Below the pieces are notes generated by a model. That model did not search any database, was not told where the DNA came from, and was given only the letters and a program-made list of their open reading frames with translations. A stretch of DNA of 64,000 nt from Neonectria sp. B-13. Lineage: Eukaryota; Ascomycota; Sordariomycetes; Hypocreales; Nectriaceae. The stretch covers positions 124,001 through 188,000 of the forward strand of contig NOKP01000027.1 in the NCBI GenBank assembly GCA_002682825.1, written 5' to 3'. Of this stretch, positions 47,101-57,819 are shown in pieces; the stretch's first letter is position 1; every line of letters starts with the position of its first letter. Position numbers and translations under genes: made by a program.

Positions 47101-50100
47101 TTCGTCTCAGAATTACACCTACTGAAACATGCATCGAGTTATATTTTTGCATTTGTGTATATGCCGATGGCTTGCTTTGGCTCCAGGTCCTTGGAATGGA
47201 AACGTGGCTCAACGAGGGACAAACAACTGGGGCCGACCGGGTGTGTTGCCTGCATTACACCAGCCCGTCCCCTTTCATGGTTCTGTCGTTATGCACGAGC
47301 AGGGTACAACAAACCGAGCCCTTAGTTTGAGGAGCATTTCGGAAAGGCGGGGTCGGAGGAGGTTCCGGGGAAGCACGAGAGCGTTTCCGGAGGAGTTGGC
47401 AGAACATGTCTCGCAGCTTCAGAGTAGTTGCCATGGGCAGATACACTTCTGGGTTGGTTCGGTCGGTCGGACTAATCTCGACGTGCCTGACGCTAGATTC
47501 CATCAGCCTGCAGCTAGATATGAGGGCACATAAGATGGCCCAGTCCTTTTCCGAGGAACCTGGCATGCAGTCCAGCGGCAAAGCGGGATGGTTGACGGGG
47601 GGTTTGGCCAAACCGAACCCCCGTCTGTGATTCGTCATGGCTTACCTGGCCAGCAGACGATCCTGGTGAACCCATCGCCACCCAGCAAGGCATCATCGCA
47701 TGCTTGCTACACACCCTGCTGCTTGTTTCAATATTTGTAGGATAGTAGCACGCAGCTCAACACAAGTACCCACCGCGCCAACAACTTGAAAGGCTGCGGT
47801 ACGAGGGGGCTTCACGTATCTTTGAACCATCAGCCGCACACTGCTGGATCCATACAGCAGCAGGTGATTGCCTTCGTCACAACCTCCACAACCGATAATG
47901 CCCACTCATCGCAGGGAGGGCACGAAAGGTCTACTCAGAGCCTAATCGATTGTTGGATATACATATCGAACATGATATGAGCGCTTCAAAATCGCCTACC
48001 GATAGCTGGTGCAACCTTTGTATGCCGAGCTTGCATTCCGGCTTCATCACAAAGACCGTGACGTGGCATATCTCGGCTGGAGGTTCCCGCGTGTCAATCT
48101 CTGAATGGAACAGAGTTGCGTCTTTTGAGACATTGGTGTCCTCTCGTTCTCTGATAACGAACTGACTCTAGGATGCCAGATTACTGGGTGACTTGCCCGA
48201 ACTAATTCAAAAGTGATTGACACGTGCCGTAGGGGGACCCAACCACGGGTGTACACACGGCACCTGTGCGTATTCTGAGGTAGGAATGCAAGAAGGAAGT
48301 AACACGAGTGGGAGAGGTTGATCTTGTTGATCCTATTGATCGTGTCTGCAGACAACCCAAAGGGGATTCCGAGACGATGAACAATTCCGAAGCATCAAGC
48401 AAGATTGGTGTATTCAGATTCCACGAGAGGGAAGGGCTGGGCAACCCAAAGTAAAGACGTCGAGTAATCTATCGACACTGCCGTATAGGATAAAGCTCCC
48501 TCATGACACTTGTGACAAGGGACTTCGGTCACCTCAGGTGGTGGTTTGGTAGTTCTGGGGCTTCCTGAGTGTAGGGATGGAAACAAGTGTTGTGGGAATT
48601 AGGGAGTACCCGCAAAGGGGAGGTTTGTTGGATGCGCACACCTCGGGTTGGCAACTTCGCCATTGCAAAGACCATATTCGTGAGAAGTCGTCTACTCAAG
48701 GTATCGAAAAGGGGGATGGCGGATGGCGGTGAGTCCATGCCGCGGAAAGGCTTGAGCTAGGGAACGGGCCAGGCCGTGGTTAGCTCGGGTATAGCCACGG
48801 GCACATCCAGATGTTGGGCGACGAACGAACATGCCCCGGACTGTTTGCCGTAGCACGGACCTGGGGTTTGATCTCAACTGGTTGAGTGAGAGATGAAGAT
48901 GGTCGGTGGGTACAGTACGGGAATATTTGGGCAGGGATTAAAGGTGCTGTGCCTTCATCAGCTAACGACTTCAATAAGATGGGTGCCCTAGCACGCGATG
49001 AGAGACGTGCACGGAGAAGTCTCGAGATGGTGAAGAGGGCGATGGTGGGGACGGGGACGTGTAAATGACTGCGGGAATGCCCAGAAAGATGCTTTGGCCA
49101 AGTGTTGCTCTGCGGTGTCTCCTTGTCGCTTGGAGCTTGAAGGATCAACCTGCTCCCAAGGATTGACATTTCCACCAAACACCAAGTACGGATGCGGGAT
49201 ACATTCCCACATCGGTCCCCCCTCCCCCTTTGATACTGGATGGGAGGTCAGGAGGGCCAGTGCGGCTCCGATGGGAGTGTTCTTCGTGTGCAACTGAGAT
49301 CAAGAGCTCGTCAGCAAGCTTCCCTCGGGCTGTGGCTGGGGCTAATGAGTATGGGGAGCTGGAGAGACGCTCAATTCGCATCTCAACGGGGAGATGACGA
49401 TTGAAGTGGATCAAATGGCACTGGCTCCTGGGCAGGACCTAGCGGTCCCTGGGCTCCCCTGGCAGCGCGGTCCCTGTTGTGTCCCCCTCCATTGTCACCG
49501 GCATCACCATCACGTTTCGTTATCACAATGGACAAAGCCCGCCTGAAAGCGGGGTTTGAGGCGGCGGGGCGGAGGAGACGGGCTGCGGCGGAGGCTGGTC
49601 GAGGAGAACCCGGCGGCGCCGAGGCGCGGTGGCGCTCAGCGGCGGAGGGGGAGCCCGGGCATGCAAAAAGAATCTCACATGTGGCGTGCGGGCGTCGATC
49701 CAGTTGGAGTCGAGCGATTGTACTGTACTGGACTGCGAGGGTAATTGTACGGAGAGTATTCGTAGATAAGCCTAGGACTGCCGGCCGTGGGTTTAAGGAA
49801 GACATCCGACGGCCAGTCATGGATGCATATTCGTACGGGGGCCGAGTGTAACGCAACCCGTTCCGCAGTTGGCCCAGCAGCATATCCACCTTGGCCCGAG
49901 AACACAGGGAGCCTGCAGAAGCGACTTTGGGAGGCGAGGCCATTGGATGTGCGGGCGTCTGTCCGGGATATATCCGTATGGGCGGGTGAATGCAATGTCC
50001 ATCAATAACCGCGCTCTTAGTTAGGACCAGACTTCCAAGAAGCGAAGGAAGAGAGAGGTGAGGGGTCGCTCTACCTGGAACTTCGCGCTGACGACAGTGT

Positions 50101-51383
50101 TGGGTGAGGGCATTTTTGTGATGGATGATGCGGGGTTCGAAGGATCCACGGATGGGAACATGGGCGTCCGGGGCGTATGGGGCTCGCTGGCATTGCTTTG
50201 TTTCGGCTTGGCCACCTCAATCCCTAACTAGGGCGTATGGATACTGTCTGAACTGTCAGACAAGCTGGGGAGGCACTGTACTGGGTTCGACGCTGGAGCG
50301 ACGCAGAGAGACGCAGAGAGTGCGAGAAGCAAAGTCAAGAGGAGGTTATTATTAGGAAGGGCTGCAAGTGGGTGTGCTCCATGGCCTTGTCTCGAACGCC
50401 ATGTTTCTCAGCCATCATGCTTGGATTGCTCTCAGCCGTCTTACTAGTTGCTCTCAGCTCCTCGGGGATGGACGAGCAAAGCTATCGTTGCCACCGCGCA
50501 AGCACGCACGGATGCATTCGCCCATTGGTGTCCGAACATATACGTATCCGTAACTACTTCGTACGAGTCCAGATACGGGCACATGCTTAAGCACTAATCC
50601 ATCCACGGCGTCCTTGGCTCGCCCGCTCGCCCGCTGCGTCCCCCAGTTTTGAACGTGGCCGAGCAGGTGGACAAATGAACAGGGCGATGCCCCTGCGCCT
50701 TGATGCGCCATCTCCTGGCGTCATAGCTTAGGAGTCAAGGGCGGCTGAGGCTTTTGCACATGAATTCCTGGTGTTTTCTCCCAAGTACGAGTGACGGGTA
50801 CATCCTCCTATGTACGCTTCCCACTAAGCTTGGTCCAGATTCGCAGAGGACGACGAATGATCGGCGTCTGGGGGGCTACGGGCCAGAGCTGTCCGGACAC
50901 GGTCGAGGCCAAGCGGGAGAGGAGAGGAAGCTCTAGGAGGAGGACAGGGCTAGCGATTGGGAGAGAACAGTCAACAGACCCCGGCCCAGGTGGAGAACCG
51001 AGCACGCCAAGGAAGTGTCTGGGGAGAGGTCGAGAGGAGAGACGACATGCCCTGTCCCATGTCAAATGCCCCATGTCGATGTCCTTATCGTGCCCGTTTA
51101 GATCATGGCCCGATGAGTTCAGCAGTGCGAAACGGAGGCTGCAAGCAGTAGGAGTCGGCTGGGTTGCCGTGGGCGACGGATGAATCGAGGGCAATCGCCG
51201 GGTTTGGGATGGACAGATCGATTGATTGCGCCACGACGGTTTATAACCGACACAGTTTCGAAGGCCTCCTCCCGTCAGTTACGAACTTACTAACTAGCCG
51301 ACAGTAGTCCGGGGTTGTGGTGGTGGCTTATCCGGGTGCCTGGGACGGTGACCACCTTGATCGAAACGGCCCGATGAAGCGAA

Positions 51384-51573
51384 GAGAGAGAGAGAGAGAG
51401 AGAGAGACGAACGCGGAGAAGTGTGTGCGCGTTGTGTGTCAGTGTGCGTGTGAGTGAGATGGTGGCTGAGGCGATGCCAATGCCGAGGAGGGAATACCAT
51501 TGGCTAGTGAAAGAGAGAGGAAGAGAAAGAGAAAGACACACAAGCACACACTCACATGCACACACGCACACAC
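51384..51573. repeat. GA tract, then GT-rich and AC-rich tracts facing each other
   Basis: A (GA)n run at about 51384-51407 is followed by a GT-rich tract at 51421-51458. After about 50 bp of unique sequence come a GA-rich tract (51509-51536) and an AC-rich tract (51535-51573). The GT and AC tracts are imperfect inverted repeats and could fold back. Alternating purine-pyrimidine runs of this kind can also adopt Z-DNA. Confidence 0.8.
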
Positions 51574-53633
51574 TGTGAGAGTCTTGTGCGCAGTGGAGCG
51601 ATATTTCACACTGACAAACCCTGGGCGTCGTCACCGTCGTCGTCGTCGCTGCCGTCGTCTGATGCCCGGTGTCCAGTAATTGCCTGACCAGGTGGCGATT
51701 AGACGGAATTGGGGATTTCGTCTGTTGGCGGACGCTCATTTCATTTGTCTTGGCCTGATGGACGGAAAGGCCTCGGCTGTCCGTTTTGGCACACATTACG
51801 GTATCACGGCACCGTCGGCGCCGACGCCCAGCCAGCGTGGACATGGGCTTGGCCTGGGCCATGGGAGGGTGGCCTCGCTCGGTTACAGTTCGAACCGAGA
51901 GTAGGTAGGTAGGCCGGTACCTCTATCAAGGGGGTAATTGATTGCAATTTGCGCGTCTTGTCGATGTACGGTGTACTTGCAACCTGGCACTTGTGGGAAC
52001 GTCTTCAGCTTGGACGATCTGTACTTCGTAGGAGAGGCATTTGTTGATGACGTTCCGCAACCGTACCCGACAAGGACGATTGCGTACGATACGGTACCTT
52101 GAGCACTTGTATCACCGCCAGATCCTCCCCAATTCTCTTCTTTCTTTTGGGCCTTCATGCTACTGTGGCGCGCTGCATCCATCGGCCAAAGGATTGCCAC
52201 TCTCACTGCACCAGGCAAATAGAGCATGGGATATTCGTAAGTACAGCGCAGCACACACGGGCTCACTTATCTTTCGCTGTCAGTGGCCGCCTGTCCGTCC
52301 TCGTCGGGCCCCGACTAATTAGTTGTTGGTTGAGCACCACGGACTCCTACAGGGGACTTTACAGGGAACTTCCACCCACAGGCTACAGGGGACCACACTA
52401 CCTAGGGTGCCCCCCCCCTCCAGCTTCCTCCCGTCGAATCCATTTCCCCCATCCTCCATCCTCTCCATTCCGTCTGACTCTTGGTCTGTGTATCTCTGAG
52501 ACAACACGCACACGTCTATTGTTTTTGATTCCTTTCCCTGGATCCCTCTCGCCCGGCCCCCATGTCTAGAATCCTACCGTAGCCCGAGACAAGCAAGGCC
52601 CGCCATTGTCCATCTCATCTACCCCGCGGCCTGTCGTTATCATCCCCGACACCGACTCCGACACCGACATCTACCACGACCGCCCGTCACCGTCACCGAC
52701 ATTGAATTTGCGCGCAGCAAACCCGCAGACCGACCAGGCTGCCCTTCACCCAATCCCTGCGCCGTCTCCTCCGTCTCCTCCGTTTCCTCCACCAAACCCC
52801 ACGTGCCCATGCACACAATGAGGCTGAATCTAGCCTAGAACCTCGTCAGATTGGCTACTTTCTCGTGGCTCCGTTCTGTCCGGTGCCAGGCTAACTGCTC
52901 TGGCCGTCCCCGTCGCCTTTCCCGGGACCCTCTCAAAGTCCTCCAGTCCACTTCAGTCTGGTCCAGCCCAGTCGTCGTCGTCGTTGTCTCGTCCTGTCCT
53001 GTCCTGACCTGACCTGTCCTGCCTTGTCCTGCCCGTCCCTCACTTTGGCTCGTCTGCATCACCGCCACCAAGGCCAACCCAAACACCGCTCCGCCGCAGA
53101 GGCCGTCGTAATCCTCCTCCGCGCCGCCTCACCCTCTTTCTCCTCTTCTTCCTTCCTGTCCCACCTCATCCTCTCTATGATCTGACTTCTCACGACATCT
53201 CATACTCGGCACCTGCTTTTCTGCCTCTCGCGCGCTTTTTCTCACACCCTCTCCTCTTTCCTCTCCCAGGCTCGCTCAATCCCGCCCCTCCCGATCGTCA
53301 AACACCCGTCCGCTCCGGATCTGCAACTCGCCGGCCGCCGTCTTTGGTGCTCTGCAGCATCCAACTGCGCTTTGTTTGTGTTGCTAACTCCAACCCTTTC
53401 GCCAATGTCTCTCGTGCAACCCGCCACCGCCCTGTTGCTCTGAGAGGGCTGGGGGTCCTTGGGATCTTCAATCGCTGTCTCCGTGCAACGGCGACATCAA
53501 CATCAAACCCAACAAACCCCGCGCGACTCCGCCTCTTTCGCCTTCTCGCCGTCTCTCATCCCATCGCCGGATCCTCCAACTCTGACTGATTACTCTTGTT
53601 TCTTGTCACATCTCTCGACAAGGCCCAGCTGCC

Positions 53634-55046
53634 ATGGCAATGGCCTCCTTCTCCTCTCACTCGACCAGCCAGCTCCATGGTCACCTCCACGGTCATGCCA
53701 AGATCACAAAGGCCCGCAGCCGCCAGGCTGTCAAACCCATCCTAAAAAAGCTGCAGGCGCATTCACACTCGGAAAAAAACTCCCTCGACCTTAACCGCGG
53801 CTGGGACGAGCAAGCTCAGTTCGGAGCCTCCCCGTACAGCCCTGCTGGAGACGACGACTCCGCTGGCCCTGCCTATGGGTCCGCGTACACGGTAACACCG
53901 ACGATACCAGCTGGCCACACTTCCCGACCTGTCCGCGACGTGAGCTTCTCTCTCTCGGCCACCGATGTGAGCAGCGGCGGCACCCGCACCAACAAGTACT
54001 CTCATGCTCGCTCTACCAGTGGCACTTCACACGCATCTGTTGCTACTTCCGCCAGCGGCGGCCGCAACGGTTCCTTCATACATCCCTTCCAGCAGACGCC
54101 TCGAACCTCGACGCCGCCCCTGTCCTACGCCAATTCTCTTGTTTCGCTCGAGAACCCTTCTGGCCCACGTGACTATTCGCCGACAATCACTGAGGATGAC
54201 GATGACTTTGAGCCCCGACAGTATCAGAACGGTCGCTCTTTTCCCCTCCCGCATTCTAGTTCCCGGTCCCGACGGCCTTCGCTCGCCAGCCAGCGTACTT
54301 GCTCTTTGTCCGACGTCAACCAGTCATTCCGTGCTGCCATAAACCCCCATCCCAACTCGGTGGCTGCAGCTCGAAAAACCCACCGCATCGTCACCAAGAG
54401 TCGCTCCGACCTGCACCTAAACACTGCCTCTACCTCAGCCTTGGACTCGGCCTCGAGCGCCAGCCCGCCGACCTCCTTCATTTCCCCGCAAATGATGGCT
54501 GGCAATTCCTCTTCTGCGTCTGCCATGTCGCCTCTGCGCAGCTCCCTAGACGTGAATGGCTTTCGTCTCCGCTCTCGAAGTGAGGTCGACACCGCTTCGC
54601 GCCAAGATCATGTCCGCGAGGCCCGCCGCAAATTCGAAGAGAAGGAAAGGGCCAAGGAGGAGAAGTATGCTCGCGAGCAGATTCGCAAGCAAGAGCGTGC
54701 AGAGAACAAAGAGGCCAACCGACTCGCCAAATCCTACTCAAATGGACGCAAAGCTAGCTTTGGAGCTTCGCGTATCTCCTGTGATCGAATCTCAACCAAC
54801 AGCGACGTTCGGCCGTCAATGTCGAGAAAAACTACTTCCAACGCGCTGGATGAGAGCGAGAAGGCCGACTTTGCGACTCAAGGCTACGATACTGCGCCCC
54901 CGGCACCATCACCACGTTCTAGAACAGAACACGTGCACTTCGAATCTGCCCGCAGGAACAACACAGCGAAGCGAAAAACCACTGGGGCATGGACGGCCTT
55001 CGTCCTTTGGTTCAGAACGCGGTTGCTCAAGATGGGACGACGATAA
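53634..55046 (+). CDS. Uncharacterised Ser-rich protein with charged helix and basic-aromatic tail
   Basis: Single-exon gene of 470 aa; I do not recognise the family. Seen: a His-rich start (SQLHGHLHGHAKITKARSRQ), long Ser/Thr/Pro-rich disordered stretches with many possible phosphorylation sites, a highly charged helix at about 326-370 (VREARRKFEEKERAKEEKYA) that may be a single alpha helix or coiled coil, and a C-terminal tail GAWTAFVLWFRTRLLKMGRR. The tail is amphipathic and basic-aromatic, as in membrane-surface anchors; that is inference. The ATG at 53634 has good context (GCCATGG), with another in-frame ATG two codons later. A CT-rich leader of about 1 kb lies upstream. Codon use is G/C-rich in the third position like its neighbours, and the frame is long and uninterrupted, so a real gene is likely. 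Confidence 0.75.
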   Translation: MAMASFSSHSTSQLHGHLHGHAKITKARSRQAVKPILKKLQAHSHSEKNSLDLNRGWDEQAQFGASPYSPAGDDDSAGPAYGSAYTVTPTIPAGHTSRPVRDVSFSLSATDVSSGGTRTNKYSHARSTSGTSHASVATSASGGRNGSFIHPFQQTPRTSTPPLSYANSLVSLENPSGPRDYSPTITEDDDDFEPRQYQNGRSFPLPHSSSRSRRPSLASQRTCSLSDVNQSFRAAINPHPNSVAAARKTHRIVTKSRSDLHLNTASTSALDSASSASPPTSFISPQMMAGNSSSASAMSPLRSSLDVNGFRLRSRSEVDTASRQDHVREARRKFEEKERAKEEKYAREQIRKQERAENKEANRLAKSYSNGRKASFGASRISCDRISTNSDVRPSMSRKTTSNALDESEKADFATQGYDTAPPAPSPRSRTEHVHFESARRNNTAKRKTTGAWTAFVLWFRTRLLKMGRR

Positions 55047-56185
55047 GGGAGCAGCCATTAGTGGGAAGACCAGCCACACTATCTCCACAGATCGGTCACG
55101 GAATGGCTGCTTTATACAACACACACCCCGCTCAACAAAAACATGGACGGAACAACTCTTCCGAACTACAGTCATGATATACCCCCCAGGGCGCATTGGG
55201 AGCGACTTTCGCGAGACCTGATCTTGCGCCCTCGGATGTGGAGTTTTCTCTTTTACATCCATTTCAACTATACGGATTACGGCCTCACAGCGTGCTTGCG
55301 ATGGAGACCCTCGAGTCTCACGGCCGGACCGGACAGTCGTTTTTTTTCTGGCAGGGCGTTTTGGGTTTTTTGGCATACAACCAGGCATTTTCCTGGACTG
55401 CATCTTGAGACATGAGCCTCAGGGACCCATTGTCGGGTCCTGGCTCATTGTTTTCTCTGAGGGTTTTGATTTTAGTTTTAGTTTTTATGAGGCACAGGCT
55501 CAGCATTTGGGTTCAGTGAAACAAACCTTGAAGCATTGGATGTCTGATTTGGACAGCGGGCTTTGGATTCAGTAGAAATGGCCAATACAGGACATGAACC
55601 CGATCAGCATTTGTATCAACCTTGACTAACACAACATTGTGCGGAGAACCAGAGACATGAAGACCCTGGTCCCACCTTCACATGACAGTCTCACATGATG
55701 ATGTAGACGCGCCCCAAACGTGACGTAACTCTTGCTTTGGTGGGGCTCGGCGCAGTCGGATCTGGGGACTGTGGGGATGAAGTCAGGCGATTGATTCGGG
55801 GACACCGACGCGGCTCCGCCACAGCACTAGTCAGGCCGGCCCGTGGAGACGGATCGGACTCCTGGCCGTGAGGCAGAATCCGGGGTCCCTTGAACTGGGG
55901 ATGGATGAGAAGATGACGAAGATCACTTGACGCTAGGGATTTTCTGTAACTGCCTATCCCTTGTGGCGAAGTTGAAGTGCAACGTTTCGACAAGCATGCT
56001 AGGGAAGTCAGTCTGAAGTCTGACAAGTCACAGATTTGTTTCACAAAGGTGGTTTCTTGACATGTAGTTGCAGGATAATAGACTACATTGCCCACTCCAG
56101 CTCCAAACCTTACAACCAGAAATAGTCTACCGAATATTCGTTGCAAAACCTGGTGCCAGCATCAACCCTGTCACACTACAAGTAC
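55047..56185. other. Convergent 3' intergenic region
   Basis: 1139 bp between two gene ends that face each other. T-rich runs (near 55338-55372 and 55467-55489) suit 3' ends of the plus-strand gene. No gene seen. Confidence 0.4.
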
Positions 56186-57112
56186 CTATATCTTGGATTT
56201 AGGCTTCTTGATATCGACTGGCGTCCACCATGGATAGGCTGCGGGCCTGTCATTCTCCATGGTGGCCTTGAAGTTAGGTAGTCTTTTCTGTAGGAAACTC
56301 TCGACGCCCTCCTTGGAGTCTGCGCCGTTGAACAAATCGAAGAAGACCGTGCTTTCGAGTAGATGAGCCTCCTCTGGCGACCCCGGACCCCGATAGATCA
56401 TGTCCTTCATCACCCTCGAAGCCACCCCACTCACGTTGGCGGCAGTTTCCTCAGCGATCTTGAGCGCCGTGGGGAGAACCTCCTCCGGGGCGACGACCTC
56501 GCTGAAAAGATCGTCAAACAGCCGATGCGTAGCTGGATAGACAGCACCCGTGGTCGTTAGATGTAGTGCTTTGCTGGTGCCGACGAGGCGTGGCAGGAAG
56601 AAGCTGCTGCAGGCTTCCATGTTGAATCCCCGACGGCCAAACACGAAGCCTATCTTCGCATCGCGACTAGCAACGCGAATATTGGCGGGTAGCGTCATGG
56701 TGATGCCGACGCCGACGGCCGACCCGTTGATGGCAGCAATGACGGGCTTTGCGCAGCGATACAAGGCGAGCGCAACCTGGCCGCCGGAATCGCGGTGGGC
56801 GTCCCGGGTCGGGCCGATGCCATGTGGCGAGTTGAAGTCCATGCCCGCGCAGAAGAAGCGGTTGGTCTCGTCGGAGGAAGTCAGGACGACGGCCTTGACG
56901 CGGGGGTCGGCGGACAAGGTGTCGAAGGCGCGGATGAGGGAGGAGGCCATGTCGTCGGTGAAGGCGTTGCGGGCCGAGGGCCGGTGGAGCTTGACGACGA
57001 TGACGGGGGTGACGGTGGGTGAGGAGGGAGGGTGATGGGAGAGCTGGAGGGTTGGGAGAGAGAAGGTGTTGTAATTGTCTGGGAGAGACGAAGGTGGTGA
57101 TGACGATGTCAT
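56186..57112 (-). CDS. Enoyl-CoA hydratase/isomerase family protein, possibly peroxisomal
   Basis: Single-exon gene of 308 aa, a typical crotonase length. Crotonases stabilise a thioester enolate in fatty-acid beta-oxidation and side pathways (family knowledge). Seen: RPSARNAFTDDM; the first oxyanion-hole segment RFFCAGMDF; CAKPVIAAINGSAVGVGITM with the second oxyanion-hole glycines; and FGRRGFNMEACSSFFLPRLV, whose Glu is placed like the catalytic acid of delta3,delta2-enoyl-CoA isomerases, so isomerase activity is at least as likely as hydratase. The protein ends SKI, a PTS1-like tripeptide that may direct it to peroxisomes. The ATG at 57112 begins MTSSSPPSSLPDNYNTF, typical for fungal members. 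Divergent from the Clr5 gene. Confidence 0.9.
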   Translation of the reverse strand: MTSSSPPSSLPDNYNTFSLPTLQLSHHPPSSPTVTPVIVVKLHRPSARNAFTDDMASSLIRAFDTLSADPRVKAVVLTSSDETNRFFCAGMDFNSPHGIGPTRDAHRDSGGQVALALYRCAKPVIAAINGSAVGVGITMTLPANIRVASRDAKIGFVFGRRGFNMEACSSFFLPRLVGTSKALHLTTTGAVYPATHRLFDDLFSEVVAPEEVLPTALKIAEETAANVSGVASRVMKDMIYRGPGSPEEAHLLESTVFFDLFNGADSKEGVESFLQKRLPNFKATMENDRPAAYPWWTPVDIKKPKSKI

Positions 57113-57819
57113 GATGGGCGGCTTGATAGATGAGATGGAGTTGGAGGCTGGTGATGAATGTCGCTGATGACTTGAACACGTCTAAGAGAGGGTGAGATGA
57201 GGACAGAAGAAAGAATAGTATTAGGGTGGCTATGGTGAGTGCTCTTGGGCTACGGTGAGATATGCCAAGATGAGAGACAGGTGTGGCCGGGTCTTGGATT
57301 CCTTTGGAGTTGAGGGGCAAGATCATTAAGTTCTAGCCGCAACCGAGGTTGAATAGTTTGGAATGTGTTAGTTAGCATGAAATAGATCGAGAAGTCACGA
57401 CGGCTCTTGTGCTCAGAGTCAAGTGGCAGATGTGAAGTAGTATGCGCTGTTTAATTTCAGTACGAAAATCATTGATTATTGAGAATAAACAGTCTGAGGT
57501 TGTTACATGTGAGCATTTAGATCGCTTGTCTTGACATGTGAGTTCCATCTTGCTTGTTCATGAGCCAGCTATGACGGGAGGGACTGCGGCGTTTATACAG
57601 TGCATTTGTACAGTGCACTGGTAAATATCCACCGTACACACGACATGAATGACTAAGCCCCTCCTCGAGACACAAAGCGAAAGAAATTCGGGCGCCCGAG
57701 TCGACCACCAACGCAGCTCCACACCGCGCCATTTCGACCAAAGACGCAACAAGCAACACGCAAACGCAAGAGAGCAGGCCAGCGCGAGCGATGAGGCCGC
57801 TGCCATACCGTTCCCGACC
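57113..57819. promoter_or_regulatory. Bidirectional promoter region, crotonase gene / Clr5 gene
   Basis: 707 bp between divergent starts; AT-rich in the middle (about 57380-57490). An upstream in-frame ATG at 57649 would extend the Clr5 protein by 57 residues of low-complexity sequence; it is treated as leader here. Confidence 0.4.

Larger units (their letters stand above)
41406..53633. other. 12.2-kb interval without a recognisable gene
   Basis: This separates divergent starts of the glycosyltransferase and the 470-aa protein. Many ORFs of 60-270 codons occur on both strands, overlapping each other and without family motifs, so I call none. Contents noted: an inverted repeat at 42017-42056, an octamer tandem GGTTGGAG at 42177-42200, seven TTGCAG units at 44104-44166, a CATCGC microsatellite near 44687-44715, a palindromic core at 44760-44775 and a GA/GT/AC tract at 51384-51573. 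A pyrimidine-rich leader (about 52400-53633) precedes the plus-strand gene. Confidence 0.45.

Noticed and set aside
51880..51905. tRNA-like B-box (GTTCGAACC) within a short hairpin
   Set aside because: No matching A-box, acceptor stem or cloverleaf could be built around it.
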